A stretch of DNA of 64,000 nt, taken from positions 1,796,001 to 1,860,000 of the forward strand of contig NC_135010.1 of assembly GCF_051020985.1 (NCBI RefSeq), read 5' to 3'. Below are positions 49,025-60,588 of this stretch, one piece after another. Made by a program: the position numbers and the translations under genes. The stretch's first letter is position 1. Every line of letters starts with the position of its first letter. Below the pieces are notes generated by a model that worked only from the letters and a program-made list of their open reading frames with translations, made no database searches and was not told the DNA's origin. Source of the stretch: Nomia melanderi. Its lineage: Eukaryota; Arthropoda; Insecta; Hymenoptera; Halictidae.

Positions 49025-50029
49025 CTGCATCATTAAGGAAATAGTTACTTCACAGCCTGGACACTTTCAAGGTAAGATTTTAATTACAAAAACCTAAAGC
49101 TATACATTTCACTGAAATTCATATGTTGATTAATAAACAATTATTTACACGATAACACATGTTAAAATTGTATTATGCTCTTCTAAGGTTTAACGTTAAT
49201 CAAGAAACCCGATATATAATAATAATTAGAAATTAATATTATAACATCAGTTACTACAATGGAAAATTATATTCATGGAACCTTCAAATTAAAATAATAT
49301 GTATACAATGTCTATAGAGTTACTAGCCAACAGTTTTTCATAAATGATAAGTAAATCATTATTTGTTTATCAATTGACTGATCGTTGCATCACTCAATTC
49401 AGTCAACAATATGTATTAGAAAACATTGGAAGCGTTTTCATTCGATTTCAAACATTTTTACGACTGGTACAACGATTTCGTGCTTATTTGTGTCCAAGAG
49501 TAAAAAGAGTACAATACATCGTGTATTTTTTCTTATTCCTCAGAAATTATTGCTTAATAACGAATTACGAAAATGTATTAAGATTATATGTTTCTTAAGA
49601 AATATGTACATACTTTGATCTATTTCTGGATGATAATTGTAAAAATTTTTTAATTTCAAATGGACGCGATTACATCGGCATTCGGCTTCCATAATTGACT
49701 GATGCCACGGACGTGCCGCTCGTTCTTTTATCATTTCCGAACCAGAAGCTTATCTCAACCGAAGCTTCTTGAACATTCTCCTTCATTCCAGCCCTTTCTT
49801 GCAATTTCCCTTTCTGACAGTACGCCACGTTCACACCTGCTTTCTTACATTTGGCCATCTTGACAATTAACCGTCTCGATTAATCGCATCTTAGGAGTAC
49901 AAGATAAACATACATAAAATATGAACATAATCAACAAAATGAAATAAATACATATACATTTGTACACACTTAACCTAAAGTTTTAACATTAATACGTCTA
50001 CATATATGTACATTCTGATACAATCTTAA
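49025..50029. other. Spacer upstream of Ly6 gene C
   Basis: Searched on the minus strand for Ly6 exons 1 and 2; none seen. A 62-codon minus frame at 49670-49858 in a G+C-richer patch is not recognised and may be the 3' part of the adjoining gypsy element. The 49870-50029 stretch could be its decayed LTR. Confidence 0.35.
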
Positions 50030-51490
50030 TTTGACAATAGCCTGTCATCTATGGTCGCATGTTTGATGCCTCCCACGTCCCAAAATAATGTATTTGCGAC
50101 AGTTTAAACCCTTCTACATCCCTTACCACATACCAATCGTTTCGTAATACTCTAACAATTTCATATGGGTCTTTGAACTTTAGTATTAACTTTGGAGACG
50201 TTTATGATAAATTGTCGAACTTTTTTTATTATAACTTTGTCGCCTACTTGGTATTTTTTCTCTGCCGTATGTCTGTAATCATAAATTTATTTACTCGCGT
50301 TTTGCGTTTTCCGTCTTTGTCCGCTGGCTTTTCCGTGTAACTTCGATAAATCGTGGTACTGTGCGACTTACCCATTTCTCTCAAGCGCATTTCGCAGCCT
50401 GTCGACCATTTCGACTCGTCGACGCACTCCAAATAACAGCACGCTCGGATATTCGTTCGTGGCTTTCGATACAGTATTGTTATACGCGGATTCTACATCT
50501 TGTAAAGTGTTAGGCCAGACGATCTTTCTATCATCAGTTAACTTCGATATCGTGGGTAGGATGGTACGATTAAATAGCTCAATCTGGCCATTCCCCAGTA
50601 GAGATGCGGTGGCGATCTTAATATGTTCGATATTAAGATCACGTAGAAATTCTTCAAATTCTCGTTACCTAAAACAACTACTACGATCAGAGATTATCCT
50701 CAATGGTCGACTGTAATGCTGAAAATATAATCGGAGGCATTTTATAACTTCTGTCGCATTAGTTGTTTTGGTAGCGTATAATTTTATGTGTTTAGTAAAG
50801 GAGTCGATGATTAAGAAGATGTACCAATTCTGATTAACGTTTGAACGGGATGCCAGGATTAAAGATCAACGTGTAACGTATCAAACGATACGCTACCTTT
50901 TGGTATGGAATACAACGTTCCTTCTGGTTTTTCTGAATTCGGTGTGAGCGCAATACACTTAAAACAGCTTCTAATATGTTTTTCAACCTTGGATTTCATA
51001 TCACGAAACTAACAACTATTCAAAACATTCCGCATAGTTTTCTCAACCCCGACGTGGCTTATTTCATTATGATATTTCTGCATTACACTAGTCTCTAATG
51101 CAGTAGGTACGTAAAACAAAATATTACCCTGATGCTTTCTGTACATTAGTCCGTTTCTCATCATCAAATGATTTGCTTTCGGCACTTTCCAATTCTTTCC
51201 GCATCACTGTTATCGCCGAATCATCACTTTGATATAAAGCGAGGTTCCTATTAAAGGAGTTATCCTCTACTATAAAAATTTGTCGACTTAGTGCGTCTGT
51301 GTGCAACATTCGCGATCCTGATCGGTGTTCGAGCATATGATCGGAATTTTGCATTTCTAGTACCAATCGTGCAATACGAGGATTGGATTCTTGCGCATCT
51401 TCGAATCGAAAACCTACATTTTTCTTTGTTAAATCGTACAATAGCTTTGCAATAATTGAACAATTTTCGATAAATTTTGAGGAACTATTA
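50030..51490 (-). pseudogene. Broken Ty3/gypsy pol (RT end, RNase H tail, integrase)
   Basis: Reading leftward: the end of the RT/RNase H connection (KFIENCSIIAKLLYDLTKKN), then directly the RNase H tail (RIARLVLEMQNSDHMLEHRS, TDALSR). The RNase H core between them is deleted. The integrase zinc finger follows (YHNEISHVGVEKT and SCFKCIALTP), then core fragments after several stops and frameshifts. The C-terminal segment contains KDPYEIVRVLRNDWYVVRD and GTWEASNMRP. No gag and most of RT are missing. It is a dead insertion between Ly6 genes C and B. Confidence 0.88.
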
Positions 51491-51589
51491 GAGTTCCTTC
51501 CTAAGATAAGAACCGCCCTTCAGACTCCACTCTCGTTTTTGCGAATGAATGAGAGAAGGATTGAGCTGAAGGAATGGGACAGTTCGAGT

Positions 51590-51910
51590 ATTTAAGGGTC
51601 TCAATCCAAACTTCAGGGACTCAACGAGGTTTAGCGAGGAACAAGTTCAATCAGGAACAAGTTTAGGAATAAATTCAGACAACCTCCATCAGGGAGTTTA
51701 ACCAGGCCAATCAGGGCCCGAAACAATTAGAGAAACAAATTCAGAAAACTTCCATCAGGGAGTTCAACCAGACCAATCAGAGCACGAAATATGTACAAGG
51801 GTAGTAAAGAGTCAATCAGCCATCAGAAAGTTTTTAGTTCCATCACTGGGTGGTCCTTCGGGTAGTACAACACAATTAGCATATATTCAAGGCACTCGTG
51901 ACAGTCCGAG
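51590..51910. repeat. Short tandem repeats in LTR-like sequence
   Basis: Two copies, about 66 bp apart, of a unit containing TCCATCAGGGAGTTYAACCAG and CCAATCAGRGCMCGAAA, preceded by GGAACAAGTT repeats. Composition and position beside the gypsy fragment suggest LTR or untranslated leader sequence. The string GGTGGTCCTTCGGGTAGTAC at 51850 recurs in part at 52401. Confidence 0.55.
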
Positions 51911-52468
51911 TCTTTAACAACGACGATTAAAATGTATTTTGAGAGCTAAATTTTTTAAACTTAAACTACATAGGTAGGTACATTGTTATTAGCTTAATTA
52001 GAGTAACTCTAAAGCTGACCTTTGCTAAAAACGTTCTCAATCTGATTAAGGTACGTTCGCGGGTGGCAACGAGTGCGTGTGGTATGAGTCCCGAGAGAGA
52101 ATGAAAATGATACCTATACCCCCTTCTAACGCCACTTCTTCAAAATAGATTCGCCCTGGCCGAAAACCGATTTCTGCGCATGGGCCACAAAATTTCAATC
52201 GCACTGCACATGTACGCTCGTACGTGGTATTTTGTGGAATAACCACAATCAAGGGGCCGCTGCACTAAGCAGACACACGCGAAAACACAGAAGCACACAC
52301 ACGTTTTTTACAATCACTTAACTATATAATAAATATCGCTACTCCACGTAACGCGTCCTACAATTATTACAGTCCCATAGCCGTTTTTCAACATTTTGGT
52401 GGTCCTTCAAAACAGCACCATAGACGGTGCGTAGTGCAATAATCAGGGCTCGACCACACCCTGACAAC
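51911..52468. other. LTR-like G+C-richer block abutting duplication copy B
   Basis: It contains a CACACACACG-rich stretch, TTTTGGTGGTCCTTC (52395-52409) and a 68-codon minus frame of no known family. It ends exactly where copy B begins. Probably retrotransposon debris; the class is not settled. Confidence 0.35.
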
Positions 52469-52682
52469 TACCGAGCAGATAAATCAATTTTTTGAAATTG
52501 CTCTATAAAAACTACAAGATTGCATCTATGGAGACTTTAATTGATTTATAATTCAACTCGCGCATTCGTGAATCAATTTCTTTAATAATTTCTCAGAGAA
52601 ACATCTGCTGTCTTTTTTGTAACTGCAAAATGAACAAATTAGGAGTGGGCCATTTTGACCCGTCTTGTAGTTTTAATGTTAA
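52469..52682. mobile_element. TTAA MITE, family 1, left end truncated
   Basis: Same element as 31285-31511, but its first ten or so bases (TTAACACTAA) are replaced by LTR-like sequence. The duplication junction therefore lies in the MITE terminus. Confidence 0.8.
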
Positions 52683-52724
52683 ACTTATCCAAAGTGGCAT
52701 GTTTTCTACTAATTTTCCGAATGA

Positions 52725-52730
52725 TTTATT
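52725..52730 (-). terminator. Polyadenylation signal AATAAA of Ly6 gene B
   Basis: Same position relative to the stop codon as in gene A. Confidence 0.5.
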
Positions 52731-52778
52731 CTTTTCTTTTATTTCAGTTGTTATTTGTACCATAAAACTTCCACAACG

Positions 52779-53023
52779 TTAAATAAAGTTGTATTTCGAT
52801 TGGAAGAAATGATAGCCCACAAATCCTAGGGTGACCACGTAAAGAGATTGCAGAATCGATGCACTCGTCGCAGAATTGCAGAGATCGGTGCTGCAAATGA
52901 AGCAATATTCGTTGTCACTTATACCGTCAAGCTTCAACAATGGATTGCAGGGACCGTCGGTGATATGAGCTTGATGCTTGTACACGGACCAACACTCACG
53001 TTTCACCACTCGTTTGCCATTTT
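52779..53023 (-). CDS. Ly6 gene B exon 3: third finger and GPI signal
   Basis: The acceptor is TTTTTTCCTTAG. It opens ENGKRVVKRECWSVYKHQA, retains ITDGPC, and then diverges completely from gene A until the ICSTDLCNSATSAS block. The stop is TAA. Confidence 0.92.
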
Positions 53024-56000
53024 CTAAGGAAAAAAACGAAACCATGAGTCTATGAACAATGCATGTATTAGATTTATTTTACTTTAGATTTGTAAGCATG
53101 TTCTAATTCTCAAAATGTAATTATGTTTTATTGCGAATCTACAGAATTATAATGAATGAGGAGCCACTTCTAGTCAATTGTAATTCAGCCTTGTTATTTA
53201 ACTGCTTTATGAAACTACATAATAGTACAAGAAGAGTTCTGAGTATATACGAATATGTTTATCTTAGGAGCCAGTAATATACAAATTCACACTGTTATGT
53301 AGTAACATATAATACTAGAAAATGGTCAGTACAATGTCGTTTTGCACATTTATCTTCATTACAACTTTTTCTTCCTAGTGATAATGTATTATGATCGACA
53401 CGCTTCTGACGAGTTTATAATGAAAGCACGGAGATTGCATGAAAGTAGTTTATCAAAAATACTTCGTTTGGAAAATACGTACTCGGTCGATAAATATTCA
53501 TACCGAAAATTGTTTTATATTGTATCTTACAATGTATCTTCATTTGTTGAAAACACTCACAGTATTGTAAGTTTTGGCATGCCTATCTATACTGTGCATA
53601 GTAAGTATAATCAAAATGTATCATTTTATTTTTCTACAACAATTTTCCTACTCCTTTCTGTAGAAATTATCGTATTATCAAATTATATCCCACTTCATAA
53701 AAGTGACACTATAATACCAATTTTTATGTACAATATATTTATGTAAGTAGTTATCTCCATTCTCAAAAAGCTGTTTCCAATAAAAGTAATTATAGAATTC
53801 TGTCAGATTTCAAAAATATTAAAAGTTTAAATAAAATGCTAGCTTTTGAAATGATTCGTCTAAAAGAATTTTTTATGCCTTTCCCGTCTTTAGAAGAGTG
53901 CCCTCTCAGTCTAAGTATTTTGTTGAATTTCTATTTCTTATTTATGCCATTGGATGTGACGACCGCTAACTTACCAACCTAAATTCATTTTTCAAGTAAA
54001 TATTTCAATTATCTTATTTAACACCTGCATATGAATGGGAAAATGACTTCCCAACTTTCCAAAAACGTTTCACTTCTATTTTTCCGACAGTTGCCTTAAA
54101 TCAAATCAAATTGCAGATGTCACCTTGAGAAATATTTATCTGAGAAGTATTTTAAACTTCGAAACCTTGTATGTATTATTTAATGCAATATGCTTCAGAA
54201 AAATTTTTGACGACATTCTGCACAATTTATGCTTTCAAAAAGGTTTTAAATACATTCTTCTTATAAGTTGCCATTAATCAGAATTTGTTATCTAAATTGA
54301 TTTACACAATATATTATATTATGTGCATTATGTAAAAATTTTTACTATCAGAATAAATATAAAATAATATATTAATAAATTGTATAAAGTCCGATTCTTT
54401 TAAATCGTTGTTGTCTAGTAACTATAAGAGAAAACAAAGTAATTTAATTTAGCTCTATTTATTTTAATGCTATTCATTCAATTTTACAAAATGTAGTACC
54501 TACATGCAACAAACTTGGTTTGCTGAAGATTTTCATATTTAGTAGTATATTTACAGAGCATTAAAAACATGGTTAAATGAAACGTTAAAAGTTGTGTTTT
54601 ATAAAAAAATTATTGTTTTTTATATGGACAACATACACAACAAACTACATTAAAAGAGGAGAACAAAATTTAAAAAGCAGCATATTATTAGAAGTTTTTT
54701 AAATATTTTTACCTGTTTTCACGATTTTGCGGCATACCGGTATTATGAAGTCAAAGATGTGTTCATCGCAATCTGTTGCGTAGAATCTCCTCTGATAATC
54801 TGTGATGTTTATTAGGTCCCCGCATAGAGGCTCTAAATCCGAAGAACAATTCCAACATTGCAGAGTAGAACCTATGAAACGAATTACAATAAATTAAAAA
54901 GACTGTAAAATATATGTATTAACAGTTTGGGGTTAGGTAGCTTTAGAATTATCCACTTTTTTTATACTTGAGTAATTAATTGAAATTACTTATACTCTGA
55001 TACTATTATCGTGCAGGTAAAGTTTTTTGTTTCTTTAATACTACAATAGGTTTAGGAAACACGTCAATTCAACGCGTATTGAAGTTTATAAACATTATTT
55101 AGTAAACGTTTCAGCGGATTTTGACTGATGCAATATCAATATCATAATTATCTATCTGTAAATCTTGAATTTGCAAAATCTAAATGAACGAACATCAATT
55201 TTTTAAGACCAATAGAATAAATTATACAATAAATGTCCGTAAACCTAGTGTTAAAATTGCGGGTCCTTAAGGATAACACATAATTTATATTTTTGAAGCA
55301 TTTTCTTTGTTTTATAGTGTTTTCTTATTTAGTAATTGTTGTTATATTGGAAATACTCATGCATACAGAACATTCACAATTATCAGAAACTTGATATAAG
55401 GCAAAATGTTTAATGAAGTTTTTTCTTTTTTCTACAATTCACCATAAGGCATAATAGGACAAACAAATTCGTTTTCTATTGTAACTTCGTACGGTTTTCC
55501 GTGAAGGTTTATATTTCAATAAGATCAATCAAACGGAGTGTTGTAGCATATCTAACAAAAACAAAATATCAATCATACTTCCGATCCCATTTGTAATAAT
55601 TTTTCTTCGAGAATCAGTTCAGTAACATTCCAGAATGTAAAACTGCGTACAACCACAATTCTTTCTGTAAGGATTACTCATTTTCTTTCCTGGCGTGCAT
55701 CAAGGAAACCCGTGGATATGGAACGATTACGTAACTGATTACGTTATACCCACGCCTAAGTAGTGTGTGTTACGGATTATTTATTTAGAGTATTATAAAA
55801 TATGGTAGATACAATTATCGTTAAATAATTATTTCTTTATTCTTAAGTAAAATATAATGAATACTTTTTTCTCTTTTGGTTTCTAAATGTTTAGCTATTA
55901 TAAGTAAATATCGCTGATTACACATGTATAGTTTTATTATAAATTATTATAATTAATGCACAATTATTGTTGCACCAGGAATATTGGAGTCATTTTTTTA

Positions 56001-57126
56001 CATCAGAAAGAGCAGCAAATTGAACTACAACAATGGATAGTTAATTCAATAGGTTTGATAATTCAGGTGGTAACAATGAACCTCCGCAAAACGAGATAAC
56101 AAAACTTGCACTAAAAGGGTAATGACTGAAGCAAGTAAGACAATAGGAATGGTAACGACCAAGATGATGATTTGAATAAAGAAAATAATTTACTTAACAT
56201 TTTCTACCCGTGATTTCACAAACAATTAATCATGACTATTTTACAAATAACTGCGAAATGTGCACAATTGTTTTTAACCACATATTTATCTATACTCGAA
56301 TTTACTATAAAACCAACTTCTAATAATATTTTATACAGATTCGTAAACGTTAATATAATTAATTTATAGTTACGATAAACACTTTTATGAAAAATCGATT
56401 TGAAAAATTAAATTCGTACCCAAAGGTTCATATTTCTAACAGATTTTGTATATTTTATATATTCAAACAGGTTAACATAATATAAACTATTTTTTGTTTC
56501 TTTTCTAAGTTATTAACAAAATATAAAATTAACACGTATCCTTTAATTTTTTCACTGTATCCTATGATACTTTATTTTTCACTTTTTTCTAATACAAAAC
56601 GTCTCTAATCACAACAAAGCGAAGACACTTATTTCACACAATAACATAGTACAGAAAGTACCTGTTTCTCTTGGAAATATTATTTTTCTCAAACTGTAAT
56701 ACTTAAAACCGAAGGCCCCCTTTAATATAAAACAGTTAAACCGCAATACATTTGTAACTAACAAAATATGTATTTTTACACTTCAAATACAATGTAGGAA
56801 AAAAATGTGCATTAACAAGTTCACTCTAGTACGTATCATCGGCGGTACACGGGTAATTTACAACATTACAATAAAGCAACGTTAATAAGCAAATTAGTTA
56901 CAAATTATTTATTTACTTGCAATTTGCAGCTAAAGTCAGAAAACTAGGTACGTAAGAACAGAATCTACTTCAACATTATTTTCACAAACAATCTTATTAT
57001 TACGGTCTGCGACTAAATATATATAAACATATCCTATCCCCTGAATGTGTCAAACATTAACTCACCTGACTGTGCAAGAAGGACCAAACCAAAGATCACC
57101 AGCATCCACTCTATTCGAGACGACAT
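52779..57126 (-). CDS. Ly6/uPAR three-finger GPI-anchored protein, gene B
   Basis: Exons 57126-57066, 54871-54713 and 53023-52779, both introns phase 1, give 154 codons, the same length as gene A despite one codon less in exon 2 and one more in exon 3. Signal peptide 1-23. Ten cysteines (26, 29, 37, 55, 67, 84, 99, 114, 117, 122) ending in CSTDLCN. NIT at 42-44. GPI-type tail from about 124. By hand count signal and tail are about 90% identical to gene A, while residues 24-116 are under 50% identical with all cysteines kept. The gene looks functional. It probably shares the fold and membrane anchoring of A but may bind different partners. The exact insect orthologue is not recognised. Confidence 0.88.
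53090..53945. other. Intron 2 block of gene B, shared with copy A
   Basis: Matches 35170-36075 at high identity. It contains the plus-strand 134-codon open frame at 53342-53746, which corresponds to the one at 35329-35712 but runs further because a small indel changes the end (a hydrophobic stretch FYFSTTIFLLLSVEIIVLS follows). Confidence 0.6.
54713..54871 (-). CDS. Ly6 gene B exon 2: first two fingers
   Basis: 159 nt with acceptor TTTCATAG and donor GTAAAA. It encodes LQCWNCSSDLEPLCGD and ends VCRKIVKT. One codon shorter than exon 2 of gene A between the fourth and fifth cysteines. Confidence 0.92.
57066..57126 (-). CDS. Ly6 gene B exon 1: signal peptide
   Basis: MSSRIEWMLVIFGLVLLAQS with the same start context and GTGAGT donor as gene A. 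Confidence 0.92.
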
Positions 57127-57280
57127 TCTGGCCGGTCACTCGGAGACTTCAATGCGTCTGGTGTTCAGTTTTAATCGATATATCGTTCGCACGGATCACG
57201 GTCGGTTCGAATGAAATAATCTAATCTTGTAAGGGTTGAGAAACAGTTGGCAAGAAATTGCTGGTGTCACCGAACGTATT
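57127..57280 (-). promoter_or_regulatory. Probable promoter and 5' untranslated region of Ly6 gene B
   Basis: Conserved with the same region of gene A. Further upstream (from about 57500) B lacks A's GA tract, so distal promoter sequence differs between the two. Confidence 0.4.
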
Positions 57281-58915
57281 TTCTACGGTACTGATGAGGC
57301 AACACCCCTTTCCCGCCGGAATCGTACGCACAGTCTCCTTCTTCCCTCACTTCTTACCATGAAGTCATTCCACTCTCCTTGCTGGCTCGCGGTTACCATG
57401 GGGCGGCGTAATAATATATCGGGCCAGGAAGTAGGAGTCAAGAGCAAACAACTGAAGTAGGCTCTTAGGGAACATAAGAGATAAAACAATAATTATGGGC
57501 TTAAGGGAGAGGTTGGGCGCTTCGGAATCATTCAAGATATACTTGGAGTTTTCGAATTTTCAGATTGCTGTCCACAGAGATCGAGCAAATCGTATTAAAG
57601 AGATTCTCGTGTTAGTGGTTTTATTTTTCTGATAGGGACATGTGGGATTGTTTACTTGAATCAATAATTTGTTGGTATAGTTAGGTGCATTTTTGATTAT
57701 GAGTTCCTTTTATTTATGGTGACGTTAACATTGATCCCTTGACTTTACGTTCGTACTAACATAGAACATCGTCCAATTATTCGTCTTTTATGGTTTGAAG
57801 ATGTATTTGGAATTGAAATCCTTTCAAGACTCATCGCATCCATCTGTGATAATACAGAACAGCATACACACAGCGTTTTTCTGCAAAAGAGTGCCTATAA
57901 ACGAATTGCGAAATTAAAAAGTAGTTAAGTAAGTGTTATGAAGAACTAAAGAAAACCATGTATGCGTAATTCATAGCAAGAAATATCTTTTTCTGTGGGC
58001 ATAAAGAAACTTGGATAACAATAAACTAAATGTGTTGAAAAGTAAAGGAACAACATCGAATAATATATAATATTATTTAACATATTTTATTTTTATTGTA
58101 ATAATCTTTATAACTACATCGAATAACATGCAATTCTGTTTAACCATTTAGTAACCTTTAATTTAATATCAGTAAAATTCGAACCGGTAGGCTAATCATA
58201 AAGTTATCAGTATAAAATCGATATAATAATAATCAACTGTTTTTTGAACAGATAGAATAGTGTTTTTTTTATAAAAATATTTATTTCTGTTAAAAATGAT
58301 CACTTAATTAGAGTATATTGTGAAAATAAATGTATTTTTTCCAAAAGTTTTTATTTGAGAGCTGAAGGATTAAATGTATAATATAAGTAAACATTACAGT
58401 ATATTATAAAATATAATCTATATTAAATTTATAATGAATTAATTAAATTAATTAAAGTAAGAACTAATTTAAATCGTTTAGCAAAAATGTAGACATTTTA
58501 TAAGTGATCATTCATATGGATCATTCATTACATTCATATGGAAATTTAATTTGACACTCTATCCATCTGGAATGAATTTAATTTTCAGATTGCTCAGAAG
58601 CATAACGGTAATGAAGACGTACCTTTTGCTACGGAGAACTGTAATCCTCTTTGCACTACTACATTAATTTAAGTTACAAAAGTTAATGTAAGTTCAAATA
58701 TTTATTGATATATTGTTTTTGTTCGAGATAACATCGAATAAGAGGAACGCTGAAATATATCATTTAACGAAAAAGTGCAAAAACGTATATCGAAGAAGTA
58801 TTGCTTTCTGAAAAGAGTTAGTAATTAAAAACAACTGTGAATCTATCCACATAAAGTGAAATGGAGATAAGGAAAAAACTATCCCTATATTTCGTACATT
58901 ACATTATTTATAATA

Positions 58916-59293
58916 TGTAATATATATATAGTGATTTATGGTATAATAACATACTAATTGTATCAATAATTATACCAGATTAACAAAATAGTTATATCTT
59001 AATTATAGTGAATTTTGACGGTTAACTTGTCTGAAAAATTTAAGCACATTCTATTGACATGAAGGAAAATCACAAAATTTTGAACGAATAAAACTGTGAT
59101 TCATTTCCGAGGAGATGTAAATAAGATATTGTGCAGTAAGATAAGATAGTGACATCCTTTGCCACAATGATAATAAACACCACATAAGCTAAGAATAAAA
59201 ACTGCTTAATTATATGTGATAAAATCTGGATAAAAACCATCATTCTGAATTTCTTCAATTATTTTATTCGTCATAGCTTTCGACATGCTTTTC
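58916..59293. other. Spacer right of duplication copy B
   Basis: Similarity to copy A ends near a TATATATATA run at 58920. No gene recognised. Confidence 0.45.
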
Positions 59294-59522
59294 TTAACAC
59301 TTTCGTCCCGAATGGTAAATACACATACATAGGTACCACGTACATTTTAAATTACCAGAAAGCTAGAAAACGCTTAGATAAAGGAAAACTGTACCACGCG
59401 GGGATCTTTGCTTATGGCTAACAGTTTAAGTGCTAATTAAAAAAATTTTGTATCACCTTTTAGAAATTTTTGTTCAGAAAATTCGTATTACAAAAAATAC
59501 ATTTCAGGGATGAAAGGGTTAA
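59294..59522. mobile_element. TTAA MITE, family 3-like
   Basis: A 229-bp unit flanked by TTAA, with ends TTAACACTTTCGTCCCGAAT and, inverted, TTAACCCTTTCATCCCTGAA. The termini resemble family 3 but the interior differs. Confidence 0.7.
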
Positions 59523-60343
59523 AATAGTCACTCTTTCATTTCATGCTACTATATCAGTTGAATTGTTTGTTACATAGTAGTTTCTTGTGTAGAATTATAT
59601 ATCCAAATTAGTTTTAATTTTCTATGATTACTTTAAATAAGGGTATATTAACGAAATTTCCACATATTGATAGTTCCATTGAGAATTAAAGAATTTAAGA
59701 CACCCGAAGTTCTATGCGGAAGTAAAGTTGATCCTCAAAGTTATCATTAAAAAGGAAAAGAAATCAATAGTTTTTAACTTTATGGCTAACAGTGAAAATC
59801 AGATTAAGTCAACGTCGATATTGCGTAACTTTACGGGGATCGCGTAAATGTGCTTGATAACGGCAACGAACAATATTCTCAGTCTCCTCAACGTCAACTG
59901 ATGCTGTTTTATCACAGTTACGTCATTTTATTTTACGCGATTATGCTGATGTCATTGTAAAGTATAAAGACTGTTGCTTCTTTTTGTTGGTACAGTTATA
60001 TCATTTACTCCGAATGAATGTGGTGTATGTCATTCATAATTCACTACGCGTTAATTAAGCAGCAATTGAGTAATAAATATGTTTTTACAATTCCTAAAAA
60101 AAGCTAAATGATTAAAAATGAAGTTAGCAGCAAGCGTACTGAGACAATCAAAATATTTGGTTTATAATTGTTAATAGGACGTACATTTATGTTTAACAAA
60201 TAATTCTCTAAAATTTTATATGGCCGTTGGTTCAATGTATACAAATAAATTAAATAAATTATTACTTTTTATTTATCCAGAAATCTATTTTTATATCTCT
60301 CATGTAAATAATTAATGTTCTATTTTTATATATGATTTTTCAT

Positions 60344-60346
<3 letters not shown>
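59523..60346. other. AT-rich spacer
   Basis: Nothing recognised beyond a modest G+C-richer patch at about 59800-59960. Confidence 0.45.

Positions 60347-60391
<45 letters not shown>
60347..60391. repeat. (AT)n microsatellite
   Basis: An uninterrupted AT dinucleotide run of about 45 bp. Confidence 0.95.
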
Positions 60392-60395
<4 letters not shown>

Positions 60396-60588
60396 GAACA
60401 GAGTGTACGAACTTATCATCATTCCTGATTGTTGAAAATTTCACAATCACCTTCATTAACATTTGTTTTAAATAAGTTTAACAATTTTTTATTGTATATA
60501 TGATAAGGTATATTTGATTGAAAATTCGTTTGACAATTTTCAACAATCGGGAATGATAATAAGTTCGTATAGGCTGTTCACAATATAT
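60389..60588. mobile_element. MITE with about 50-bp terminal inverted repeats
   Basis: The left end ATATTGTGAACAGAGTGTAC and the inverted right end ATATTGTGAACAGCCTATAC continue as paired ACGAACTTATYATCATTCC and GATTGTTGAAAATT. It has landed at the edge of the (AT)n run. About 200 bp, non-coding. Confidence 0.8.

Larger units (their letters stand above)
52469..58915. repeat. Segmental duplication, copy B
   Basis: The compact copy, 6.4 kb, of the unit at 31285-44335. It lacks the insertions seen in copy A and so probably shows the ancestral spacing of the Ly6 gene (introns of 1.7 and 2.2 kb). Confidence 0.9.

Noticed and set aside
49056..49074. Plus-strand mini exon between CACAG and GTAAGA
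   Set aside because: Good-looking borders, but only about 15 nt between them and no supporting exons; chance is sufficient.
49670..49858. 62-codon minus frame as a possible Ly6 gene C exon
   Set aside because: It has only two cysteines, in the wrong spacing, and no signal or phase-1 borders. More likely transposon-related or chance.
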